NCBI GenBank assembly: GCA_018266095.1
Contig: JAFEBC010000861.1
Span: forward strand, 1-8,663
Direction: 5' to 3'
From: Deltaproteobacteria bacterium
GTDB lineage: Bacteria; Myxococcota; Myxococcia; Myxococcales; 40CM-4-68-19
DNA: 8,663 bases
Shown here piece after piece: positions 1 to 5,848 of this stretch. The first letter of the stretch is position 1; every line of letters begins with the position of its first letter. The position numbers were made by a program, and so were the translations under genes. Below the pieces are notes generated by a model. That model had not been told where the DNA came from. It saw only the letters and a program-made list of their open reading frames with translations, and made no database searches.

Positions 1-730
1 CCTTCATCGACTCGGCCTCGCGCGCCGCGCGCTCTGCCGCCTTCACGGCCTCGGCGGCCTCCTTCTCGCCCGGGGTCTTCTCGCGCACGAGCTTCTGCTG
101 GCGCTGCGCGGACACCTGCGCGTCGATGGCGTCGAGCCCGTCCTGGATGGCGACCTTGGCGTGCTCCCTCACCTTGGCGTCGGCCTGGAGCAGCGCGGCC
201 CAGGCGATGCGCGCGGCGTGCGCCACCACGTCGCCGACGAGCAACTCCAGCGCGGCCTCCAGCGTGTCCACGTCGAGCTTCTGCGCGAGCGCGAGCGGCT
301 CCAGCACGGGCGCGCGGATGGCCTCACGCACCGCGGTCTCCAGCGTGGCGCGCACGTCCTCGGCGGCCAGATATTCGTCCGCGAGCACGCGCGCGACCTG
401 GTCGGGCGGCAGCGCCTCGAGGCGGTAGCCGGGCGTGTGCAGGCGCAGCTCGCGGCAGAGCTGCACGAGCTTCTTGTCGCCGAAGCAGAGCTCGAAGAAG
501 GCGCCGAGGAAGTCCGCGGGCAGCGTGGTGAGCGGGAGGGGCGCAGTCGAGGGCGGAGGCGGCGGGGGCGGCTTGTTGGACTTGGCGTTTGCGTCCACGT
601 CCGCGTTTGCGTTTGCGTTGGCGTTGGCGTTTGCGTTGGCGTTGGCGTCTGCGTTCGCGTTTGCGTTCGCGTTCGCGTCCGCGCCTGCGTGCCCCGTCTT
701 GTGCGCCTTGTCTTTTTTCTTCTTGCCCAT
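1..730 (-). CDS. Hypothetical protein with Ala-Asx dipeptide repeat and poly-Pro linker (3' end outside window)
   Basis: The reverse strand is open from an ATG at 730-728 to the window edge: 243 codons with no stop, so the C-terminus is missing. I do not recognise the family. The protein starts MGKKKKDK. Residues 17-48 are sixteen alternating Ala-Asn/Ala-Asp dipeptides, with one Val for Ala at residue 45. Residues 54-60 are seven prolines. After this flexible head comes an Ala/Leu-rich, apparently helical domain (about residues 65-195) containing FFELCFGDKKLVQLC, then a charged Lys/Glu/Ala segment to the edge that looks like coiled coil. There is no signal peptide or membrane segment, so a cytoplasmic location is likely. 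No Shine-Dalgarno precedes the ATG, but a perfect TTGACA lies upstream. Codon choice in the non-repeat part is typical G/C-ending, and the longer plus-strand frames here are arginine-rich shadows. That this is a real gene is fairly sure. Its function is unknown. Confidence 0.8.
   Translation of the reverse strand, partial: MGKKKKDKAHKTGHAGADANANANANADANANANANANANANADVDANAKSNKPPPPPPPSTAPLPLTTLPADFLGAFFELCFGDKKLVQLCRELRLHTPGYRLEALPPDQVARVLADEYLAAEDVRATLETAVREAIRAPVLEPLALAQKLDVDTLEAALELLVGDVVAHAARIAWAALLQADAKVREHAKVAIQDGLDAIDAQVSAQRQQKLVREKTPGEKEAAEAVKAAERAAREAESMK
587..682 (-). repeat. Degenerate hexanucleotide tandem repeat encoding (Ala-Asx)16
   Basis: On the coding (minus) strand the unit is GCN-AAC or GCN-GAC, repeated sixteen times in frame with no indel. 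The Ala third base varies among G, A and C, whereas Asn is always AAC. One Ala codon has become GTG (Val), and four of the sixteen Asx positions are GAC (Asp). The repeat is therefore more regular in protein than in DNA, which suggests either an old microsatellite that has drifted at silent sites or selection to keep the alternating pattern. It encodes residues 17-48 of the minus-strand protein. Confidence 0.9.
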
Positions 731-741
731 TTTGGCCGCGC

Positions 742-770
742 AGGGTGTGGCGTGCGCGCGCGGGTGTCAA
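742..770 (-). promoter_or_regulatory. Candidate sigma-70-like promoter for the Ala-Asx repeat gene
   Basis: Read on the minus strand, 770-765 is a perfect TTGACA. After a 17-base spacer comes CACCCT (747-742), which keeps only the A at position 2 and the T at position 6 of TATAAT. The -10 ends 11 bases before the ATG, implying a very short leader. The -35 match is strong and the -10 match is weak. Confidence 0.4.
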
Positions 771-815
771 CGAGGAACGCCCGGAACGTCTCGACCACAC
801 GTCGCGCTCATCGAG

Positions 816-821
816 TACGCT
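816..821 (+). promoter_or_regulatory. Candidate -10 element for the short-chain reductase gene
   Basis: TACGCT keeps T1, A2 and T6 of the -10 consensus and ends 7 bases before the ATG at 829. TCGACC (791-796) could serve as a -35 with a long 19-base spacer. There is no Shine-Dalgarno, so a leaderless or near-leaderless transcript is inferred. The match is weak on its own; the same arrangement at other genes in the window supports it. Confidence 0.3.
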
Positions 822-828
822 CGACGGC

Positions 829-1581
829 ATGGACCTTCCGACAGGTGTGCTGTGGCCGGACCGCGCGGTGCTGGTGACGGGCGCGGGGATCCGCCTGGGG
901 CGCGCGATCGCGCTGGAGTTCGCGGCGGCGGGCGCGGACGTGGCGGTGCACTATCGCGGCTCGCGCGCGGAGGCCGAATCGTGCGCACGCGACATCCGCT
1001 CGCTGGGGCGCAAGGCCGTGCTGGTGCAGGGCGATCAGGCCAGGGACGGTGATCCGCGGCGCATCGTGGATGAGGCCGTGCAGGGCCTGGGCAAGCTCGA
1101 CGCGCTCGTGCTCTCGGCGGGCACGTTCGAGAAGGTGCCGTCGGAGTCGCTGCAGCGGGCGCATTTCGATCAGATGCTGCAGACCAACCTGGTCGGGCCG
1201 TTCTTCCTGGCGCAGGCCGCGTATCCGCACCTCAAGGCGTCGCGGGGCGCGATCGTGACCATCGTGGACGTGTGCGGGACCTCGCAGGTGTGGAAGGGCT
1301 ACGCGCACTACGCGGCGTCGAAGGCCGGGCTCGCCACGATCACGAAGCTGCTCGCGGACGAGTGGGCGCCGGAGGTGCGCGTGAACGGCGTGGCGCCAGG
1401 GGCCGTGCTGCCGCCGGAGAACACCACGGACGAGGAGCGCAAGCGGCTCGTCGCGCGCATCCCGGCCGGTCGCACGGGGGCGGCGGACGATGTGGCGCGG
1501 GCGGCGCTGTTCCTGGCGAGCCAGCCGTTCGTGAGCGGGCAGATCCTCGCCGTCGACGGCGGGCGCACGGTGCGCGCGTAG
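829..1581 (+). CDS. Short-chain dehydrogenase/reductase, pteridine reductase (PTR1/FolM-like) type
   Basis: A 250-residue classical-length SDR, predicted to use NADPH in the cytoplasm. The dinucleotide-binding loop is TGAGIRLG (residues 17-24). Its Arg22 corresponds to the Arg of the pteridine-reductase TGxxxRxG form. The second strand AVHYRGSRAEAE (39-50) matches the HYRxS phosphate-binding signature of that subfamily. The catalytic Tyr161-xxx-Lys165 is present (YAASK). The usual active-site Ser is replaced by Asp147 in IVDVCG, as in PTR1, where Asp, Tyr and Lys form the active site. RVNGVAPGAVLPPE after the catalytic helix and SGQILAVDGG near the C-terminus also fit. The NNAG motif appears as LSAG (95-98). 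Known members reduce dihydrobiopterin, folate or dihydromonapterin, so a pterin substrate is inferred. I start at ATG 829, because upstream codons in this frame are Arg-rich shadow of the divergent gene. It appears to be a single-gene unit. Confidence 0.9.
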   Translation: MDLPTGVLWPDRAVLVTGAGIRLGRAIALEFAAAGADVAVHYRGSRAEAESCARDIRSLGRKAVLVQGDQARDGDPRRIVDEAVQGLGKLDALVLSAGTFEKVPSESLQRAHFDQMLQTNLVGPFFLAQAAYPHLKASRGAIVTIVDVCGTSQVWKGYAHYAASKAGLATITKLLADEWAPEVRVNGVAPGAVLPPENTTDEERKRLVARIPAGRTGAADDVARAALFLASQPFVSGQILAVDGGRTVRA

Positions 1582-1653
1582 ACTCCGCGGCCGCGCGATC
1601 GGCCACGCAAAGTTGCTGCGCGACCGACCGATGTGTGCCCGCCGGGCGCGGGC

Positions 1654-1659
1654 TAGAAG
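1654..1659 (+). promoter_or_regulatory. Candidate -10 element for the RCC1-like lipoprotein gene
   Basis: TAGAAG lies 6 bases before the ATG at 1666 in a region with no Shine-Dalgarno sequence. No convincing -35 is seen 16-18 bases upstream. If real, transcription would begin at or next to the start codon. Confidence 0.25.
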
Positions 1660-1665
1660 CGCTGC

Positions 1666-4434
1666 ATGGGGTTCCTCCCTCGCCTGCTGGCCGTGTGCGC
1701 GCTCGGCGCCGCGCTCGCCAGCGTGGCCTGTCACAAGGCCGCCGTCACTGCGCTGCCCGCCGACGCGGGGACGGTGCCGCCCCCTCACTGTGGCGACGGC
1801 GTGGTCCAAGCAGACGAGGGCGAGGCGTGTGATGGCGTCGCGCTCGCGGCGTGTCCTTCGGGCGTCGGGCACCCGCGCTGCAGCGAGGTGTGCGCGCTGG
1901 ACCTCTCGACGTGCGGCGCCGCGGGCGAGGTGGTCGAGGTCTCGGCCAGCAGCGCGACGCCCTGCGAGCGCAGCGCGGACGGCCGCGTGACCTGTTGGGG
2001 GCTCAACACGGTCCAGCAAGCGCTCGCGCCACCGCACGGAGCGCTGGCGTCCTGGGCGATGGCGGACGTGAACGGCTTTGTGGGTCTCGTCAAGGTGGGC
2101 GCCGACGGGCGCTTCGAGTCGTCGCTGCCCCGTCAGGCCGGGCTCTATGTGAGCGGGCTGACGCAGGTGGTGGCCCCATCGACCCAGAACTTCGCCGGCG
2201 TCTGTGGCCTGCGCTGGGACGGCCACGTCTCGTGCTCGTTCAAGCCGCAGGGGACGATCCCGCGTCCCGGGACCGATGTGTCCACGCCGGACGCCGAGGG
2301 CGTGTACGCGCAGCTCCTGGGGAGCTCCGACTTCTTGTGCGCCGTGTCGGCCGCGGGGGCGCTCTCGTGCTGGACCTACGACGCCGCCGCGCATGCGTTC
2401 CTTGGCACGGCCGTGATGGAGCTCCCGGTCGCGGCGCCGCTGCGCGGGCTCCAGCTCCTGGGCAGCGCGGCCAGCACCACGGTGACGTGGATCGACGCGC
2501 ACGGGGACTTCGGCCACGCGGGGGACCTGCCCGCCGCGCTCGCGCCGCCCGCGGCGGACTGGCTCGCGCTCTCGTTCGCGCCGGGGACGCAGCCGTATGC
2601 CTGCGGCGTCGACGTGAGCCACGCGGTGCGCTGCTGGGGCGAGGTGACCGTCACGCCCTCGCCGCTCGAGGTGCCCGTCGATCTGGGCGAGGTGACCCAG
2701 GTCGTGACCATCGCGCAGGCGGCCTGCGCGCTCGACTCGTCGCACCACCTGCGCTGCTGGGGAGGCGGCGGCTCGCACCTGCCGGCCGATCGCGACGACG
2801 TGGCCGAGCTGCGCCCTGGACCGCCGGGGACGCTGCGCGCGATGAGCGTGCGCACGACGGGCGACGCGTTCGAGCTCGTGGAGATCTCGTCGATCCCGGT
2901 GGCGCCGGCCACCACCGAGCGCGTGTATTCGCCGGGCGCCGAGCAGTCGCTCGTGGGCGATGACGGCCTCCACTTCCAGTGCCTGCAGCGCGCCGGCGGC
3001 CAGGAGTCGTGCTGGGGCCAGACCACCTTCCGCGACGGGCCGCACATCGGCGTGGTGGCCGACGCGCGCAACTGCACGCTGCGCGACGACCTGAGCGCCA
3101 CCGACTGCTCCGCCACCTACGCCAGCGCCAATTCGTACCCTCGTGAGCGCACGGGCTGGACCCGGCTCGTGCCCGCGAACGCCTTCTTCGCGCCCATCTG
3201 CGGCCAGGACGACGCGGGCCAGGTCTCGTGCATCGACCGGGACGACGCGCTCGTGCCCGTGGGCGTCTTGCAGCGGCCGCAGGCGGTCGAGGACGCCGTG
3301 TGTGGCCTCACAGGCGCGGGGCTGCGCTGCGTGCCGATCGCCTTCCCGGACCCCGTCGCGCAGAGCGGGTTCTCCCTCGACGGAGCGTTCGCGGATCTCG
3401 CGCCCCACTCGGCCCCTCAGCAGGCCATGCCGGTGATCACGCTCTCCGCCGCGGGCAAGCTCGGCTGCACCGGGCCGAGCGGCCCCAGCGATCCGGTCTG
3501 CGCCGGCCCGGCCTTCGATCCCGCCACCTTCACCGCGGTGACCCCCTTCTGCGCGCTGCGCGACACCGGCGCCGTCTCCTGCTGGGGCAGCTTCCCCTCG
3601 CCGGACCAGCTCTTCGGCGCGGTGCGCGTGTCGGCGGCCCTGTCCATCTCCGACGGCGGCACCACCACGCTCTGCGCGCACGGGCCCGACGGCCTCGACC
3701 GCTGCGCGGGCAACGGGCGCAAGCAGCTCCCCTACGCGGGCCTCGTCGACACGCGGCTGGGCGCCTTCGTCGGCTGCGGCCGGGACAGCGCGCATGTGCT
3801 CCGCTGCTTCACCATCGCCGACACCGCGACGCAGCCGTTCGTGGACTGGGCCGCGGGCGTCCCGCAGGTGCCCGTGGACTCCTATGACGTCGGCCCCTAC
3901 GAGATCTGCGCCGTGGCGGGCACGAGCACGTCGTGCTGGCCTGCGCCCGGGAACGCCTTCGTCGACCCGCCGGCGATGGCGTTCAAGCAGGTCGCGGTCG
4001 GCCTCTGGGACGCCTGCGGCCTGGACGATGCGGGCCACGCCACTTGCTGGACCCTTCAGGCCTCGAACCACCCGCTCGTCTTCCCCGCCGACACGCCGCC
4101 GCTCGTGCAGCTCACCGTGGGCGCGTGGTTCGCGTGCGGGCTCGATGCGTCGGGGATCGCACACTGCGTGCAAGGCAGCGACGGGGACGTGCTGGGGCCC
4201 GGCGAGGTCGTCACGCCCCGCTGGCACGACTTCACCCGCCTCGAGGCCGGCGTCGATCACGTGTGCGGCCTGCGCCAGGACGGCTCCATCGCCTGCTTCG
4301 GGAGCGACCTGCGCGGACAGGCCTCGCCGCCGCAAGGCACCGGATTCACGAGCATCGCCTCCGGGGGCGCCTTCTCCTGCGCGGCCCGTCCGGGCGGTCG
4401 CCTGCGCTGCTGGGGGACGGTCTGGTACGAGTGA
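1666..4434 (+). CDS. Exported RCC1-like repeat lipoprotein with cysteine-stapled beta-hairpins
   Basis: A 922-residue predicted cell-envelope protein. Residues 1-22 form a short signal peptide with Arg6, a hydrophobic core and ASVAC at 18-22, so Cys22 could be lipidated; Ser at -3 makes the lipobox suboptimal. Residues 42-83 form a Cys-rich module (CGDGVV at 42-47, EACDG at 53-57, then Cys63, 72, 76 and 83). It resembles modules found in many myxobacterial secreted proteins. From about residue 95 to 922 run RCC1-like propeller repeats, each with a hairpin of form C-x9-C often followed by WG: Cys100/110 with WG, Cys905/915 with WG. I count 17 cysteine pairs: fourteen x9, two x8 and one x10. 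One hairpin (591/601) keeps a single Cys, and about three have none. The last repeats keep the ancestral linker style (RGQASPPQG). RCC1-type propellers generally mediate binding; the ligand here is unknown. Start choice rests on the signal peptide. It is flanked by noncoding gaps of 84 and 140 bases, so probably monocistronic. Confidence 0.9.
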   Translation: MGFLPRLLAVCALGAALASVACHKAAVTALPADAGTVPPPHCGDGVVQADEGEACDGVALAACPSGVGHPRCSEVCALDLSTCGAAGEVVEVSASSATPCERSADGRVTCWGLNTVQQALAPPHGALASWAMADVNGFVGLVKVGADGRFESSLPRQAGLYVSGLTQVVAPSTQNFAGVCGLRWDGHVSCSFKPQGTIPRPGTDVSTPDAEGVYAQLLGSSDFLCAVSAAGALSCWTYDAAAHAFLGTAVMELPVAAPLRGLQLLGSAASTTVTWIDAHGDFGHAGDLPAALAPPAADWLALSFAPGTQPYACGVDVSHAVRCWGEVTVTPSPLEVPVDLGEVTQVVTIAQAACALDSSHHLRCWGGGGSHLPADRDDVAELRPGPPGTLRAMSVRTTGDAFELVEISSIPVAPATTERVYSPGAEQSLVGDDGLHFQCLQRAGGQESCWGQTTFRDGPHIGVVADARNCTLRDDLSATDCSATYASANSYPRERTGWTRLVPANAFFAPICGQDDAGQVSCIDRDDALVPVGVLQRPQAVEDAVCGLTGAGLRCVPIAFPDPVAQSGFSLDGAFADLAPHSAPQQAMPVITLSAAGKLGCTGPSGPSDPVCAGPAFDPATFTAVTPFCALRDTGAVSCWGSFPSPDQLFGAVRVSAALSISDGGTTTLCAHGPDGLDRCAGNGRKQLPYAGLVDTRLGAFVGCGRDSAHVLRCFTIADTATQPFVDWAAGVPQVPVDSYDVGPYEICAVAGTSTSCWPAPGNAFVDPPAMAFKQVAVGLWDACGLDDAGHATCWTLQASNHPLVFPADTPPLVQLTVGAWFACGLDASGIAHCVQGSDGDVLGPGEVVTPRWHDFTRLEAGVDHVCGLRQDGSIACFGSDLRGQASPPQGTGFTSIASGGAFSCAARPGGRLRCWGTVWYE

Positions 4435-4496
4435 AGAGCCGCGAATCCACAGGGAGTCCGCGGCATCCAGACTGTGTGGGGTCGGTCACCCGGCCC

Positions 4497-4524
4497 TTGC
4501 TCTCGTCGCGCAACGCGTTACACT
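4497..4524 (+). promoter_or_regulatory. Candidate sigma-70-like promoter for the Fe-S carrier gene
   Basis: TTGCTC (4497-4502), a 16-base spacer and TACACT (4519-4524). The -10 matches four of six consensus bases, including both invariant ends; the -35 keeps TTG. A start near 4531 would give a leader of about 44 bases. AAAGGA (4558-4563), 11 bases before the ATG, is the only Shine-Dalgarno-like stretch and is somewhat distant. Confidence 0.45.
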
Positions 4525-4574
4525 GGGTTCTCGTCTGACTCTGCAACCCGCAAGACCAAAGGATACCTGACCCG

Positions 4575-4970
4575 ATGGACATCACCGCCGCGCCGCAGAC
4601 CGCCTCTGTTCCCTCGACCTCGTCCGAGCTGCCGACGAACCTGGTCAAGCTGACGCCGAAGGCCGCGTCGATGGTCAAGGAGACGATGAAGGCCGAGGGC
4701 GACAAGTTCGCCGGCCTGCGCATCGCCGTCGTGGGCGGCGGGTGCTCGGGGTTCCAGTACAGCCTCGACCTCGACGAGAAGGGCGCCAACGCGGACGACC
4801 TCTCGTTCGTCGAGGAGGGCATCACCTGCTTCGTGGACCCGATGTCGTCGATGTACCTGATGGGCGTCGAGGTCGACTACGTCGAGGGCCAGTTCGGCCA
4901 GAGCGGGTTCGCGTTCAAGAACCCGAACGCCAAGCACACGTGCGGCTGCGGGTCGAGCTTCTCGGCGTAG
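4575..4970 (+). CDS. erpA: A-type iron-sulfur cluster carrier/insertion protein (HesB/IscA family, ErpA-like)
   Basis: A 131-residue protein that carries [Fe-S] clusters from the assembly scaffold to apo-enzymes in the cytoplasm. The three invariant cluster-ligand cysteines are present: Cys57 in GGGCSGFQY, and Cys123 and Cys125 in the C-terminal CGCGSSFS. VDPMSSMYLMGVEVDYVEG (87-105) and NPNAKHTCGCGSSFS (116-130) follow the ErpA pattern more closely than IscA or SufA, hence the tentative symbol. Family members are usually 105-120 residues. The extra length is a Ser/Thr/Pro/Ala-rich N-terminal extension (residues 2-21) ahead of the conserved start of the domain at LVKLTPKAA, and it may be disordered. 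No isc or suf genes are adjacent, so the gene stands alone here, with its own candidate promoter and a downstream hairpin. The family call is near certain. The ErpA versus IscA/SufA assignment is less so. Confidence 0.95.
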   Translation: MDITAAPQTASVPSTSSELPTNLVKLTPKAASMVKETMKAEGDKFAGLRIAVVGGGCSGFQYSLDLDEKGANADDLSFVEEGITCFVDPMSSMYLMGVEVDYVEGQFGQSGFAFKNPNAKHTCGCGSSFSA

Positions 4971-4994
4971 CTGAAGCCTGATCGCTGAAGTTCA

Positions 4995-5027
4995 CACGGG
5001 CCTGCCTCGGCGACGAGGGGGCCCGTG
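4995..5027 (+). terminator. Strong two-part hairpin with GCGA loop after the Fe-S carrier gene
   Basis: Perfect 8-bp outer stem CACGGGCC (4995-5002) with GGCCCGTG (5020-5027). Inside it, after a small TG/G internal loop, is a 5-bp stem CCTCG (5005-5009) with CGAGG (5014-5018), closed by GCGA (5010-5013), a GNRA-type tetraloop. It begins 25 bases after the stop codon. There is no T-tract, so it is not a canonical intrinsic terminator. It may act as a U-less terminator, a 3'-end stabiliser or a bidirectional barrier. Confidence 0.45.
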
Positions 5028-5083
5028 GTGCTTCGGGGGTCGCGTTGGATCTCCACGCGGGCAGCGCCAGGCTGATTCCATGA

Positions 5084-5346
5084 GGCGCCTGCAGCCGCAC
5101 AAGGTGGAGCCGTTCACACCTCCTCTACACCCAGCTCGACGAGACAGGCCTTGCTCGCGTCTTCGCCGCGCCCACCGACGTGCTGCTCGATGACACGTCC
5201 TGCGTGCAGCGGATTTGATCGTGTTCCGCGACAAGAAGCTCATTCAGCCGCACGCGCTGGTGGGCATTCCCGACCTCGTCATCGTGACGAGCGAGGAGTT
5301 CCCTGAGATCGCAGTGCCGCTCGCCAAGGTGTTCCGCGAGACCTAG
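5084..5346 (+). pseudogene. Decayed Uma2-family (DUF820) gene: frameshift plus internal deletion
   Basis: One frame (open 5084-5215) reads LYTQLDETGLARVFAAPTDV then LLDDTSCVQ and stops at TGA 5216-5218. The next frame continues DLIVFRDKKLIQPHALVGIPDLVI and ends VTSEEFPEIAVPLAKVFRET, stop TAG at 5344-5346. The joined pattern (G-RVFAAPTDVLLDD, VQ-PD-L, G-PDLVI, and a C-terminal PLAKVF) matches the Uma2 family, predicted PD-(D/E)XK-type nucleases of unknown biological role. Adding a single C at about 5210 restores CAG-CCG-GAT, giving the conserved VQPDL. In intact members PDLVI is followed by E-(I/V)-LSPS and a further 60-70 residues that hold the catalytic core. Here it joins directly to the tail near 5283, so the core is missing. 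I also see no intact N-terminus. The gene is almost certainly non-functional. The family call rests on motif memory and is moderately firm. Confidence 0.6.
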
Positions 5347-5840
5347 GCCTCGACGCAGGGTTTGTCCACCACGAGCAGACCCGAGTCGCGCAGCGCGTGC
5401 GCCAGATCTTCCACGCTCGCGTAGCCCAACGAGAGCGGATCCTCGTGCCGCCAGCGGACCACGCCCTGCGCGTCGAGGATGAAGATCGAGCGCCGCGCGG
5501 TGCCCATCAAGGTGCGCACGCCGTACGCGGCCGCGACCTTGCCGTCTTCGTCGGCGAGCAAGGGGAAGCTGAGCGCGTAGCTCTTGGCCATGCGCTCGTG
5601 GCGCTCGAGCTTGTCGGTGGAGACGGCCCAGAGGGTGGCGCCGGTGGCCTCCAGGCGCAGGCGCTGCTCTTCGTAGTGCTGGAGCTGGCGCGAGCACACG
5701 GGCGTGAAGTCGCCGGGGTAGAAGGCGAGCACGACCACCTTCCCCCGCTGGGCGGCGAGGTGGTACTGAGCGCCGTCCGCGAGCGCGGGGACGCCGGCGA
5801 GGCGGAAGTCGGGCGCGATGTCTCCGGGCTGCGGACCCAT
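5343..5840 (-). CDS. Peroxiredoxin (AhpC/TSA-BCP family thiol peroxidase)
   Basis: A 165-residue cytoplasmic protein that reduces H2O2 or organic hydroperoxides through a peroxidatic cysteine. GDIAPDF (6-12) is the family N-terminal motif. FYPGDFTPVC (40-49) contains the PxxxTxxC active site, with Cys49 as the peroxidatic residue. Arg117 in ARRSIFILDAQG is the likely conserved active-site Arg. The second Cys of typical BCP proteins, five residues after the first, is absent (His55/Gln54 region). The only other cysteine is Cys162, four residues from the C-terminus, which may resolve the sulfenic acid or leave the enzyme 1-Cys-like with an external thiol donor. The frame stays open far upstream opposite the thiolase, but ATG 5840 is the right start because the peroxiredoxin homology begins immediately after it. 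The gene is divergent from the thiolase with a 66-base gap, and convergent with the Uma2 remnant, sharing four bases at the stops. Confidence 0.95.
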   Translation of the reverse strand: MGPQPGDIAPDFRLAGVPALADGAQYHLAAQRGKVVVLAFYPGDFTPVCSRQLQHYEEQRLRLEATGATLWAVSTDKLERHERMAKSYALSFPLLADEDGKVAAAYGVRTLMGTARRSIFILDAQGVVRWRHEDPLSLGYASVEDLAHALRDSGLLVVDKPCVEA

Positions 5841-5848
5841 GACGACAC

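Noticed and set aside
587..682. CRISPR-like or minisatellite array
   Set aside because: The repeat unit is 6 bases with no spacers, and it lies inside a coding frame.
161..877. Plus-strand open frames with Val/Cys/Arg alternation across the hexamer repeat
   Set aside because: The alternating residues simply mirror the antisense Ala-Asx repeat read in other frames. The remainder is low-complexity Arg/Gly sequence without a start context.
808..4335. A 1175-codon open frame on the minus strand opposite the reductase and the RCC1-like gene
   Set aside because: Its translation is Arg/Ala/His/Gly-rich with no domain signal. It is the expected shadow of G/C-ending codons on the opposite strand, where two genes have clear family motifs, export signals or catalytic residues.
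4438..4464. Inverted repeat GCCGCG / CGCGGC just after the RCC1-like gene
   Set aside because: Only 6 bp with a 15-base loop and no T-tract. This is common by chance in G/C-rich sequence, so I do not call it a terminator.
4915..5243. Two short minus-strand open frames between the Fe-S carrier and the Uma2 remnant
   Set aside because: Both are Arg-rich with no Shine-Dalgarno or motif, and they overlap the hairpin and the recognisable plus-strand Uma2 fragments.
5221..5346. An intact small gene of 41 codons starting at GTG 5221
   Set aside because: The same reading continues upstream of the GTG, and the preceding frame supplies the matching Uma2 N-terminal half. It is better explained as the 3' part of a broken gene.
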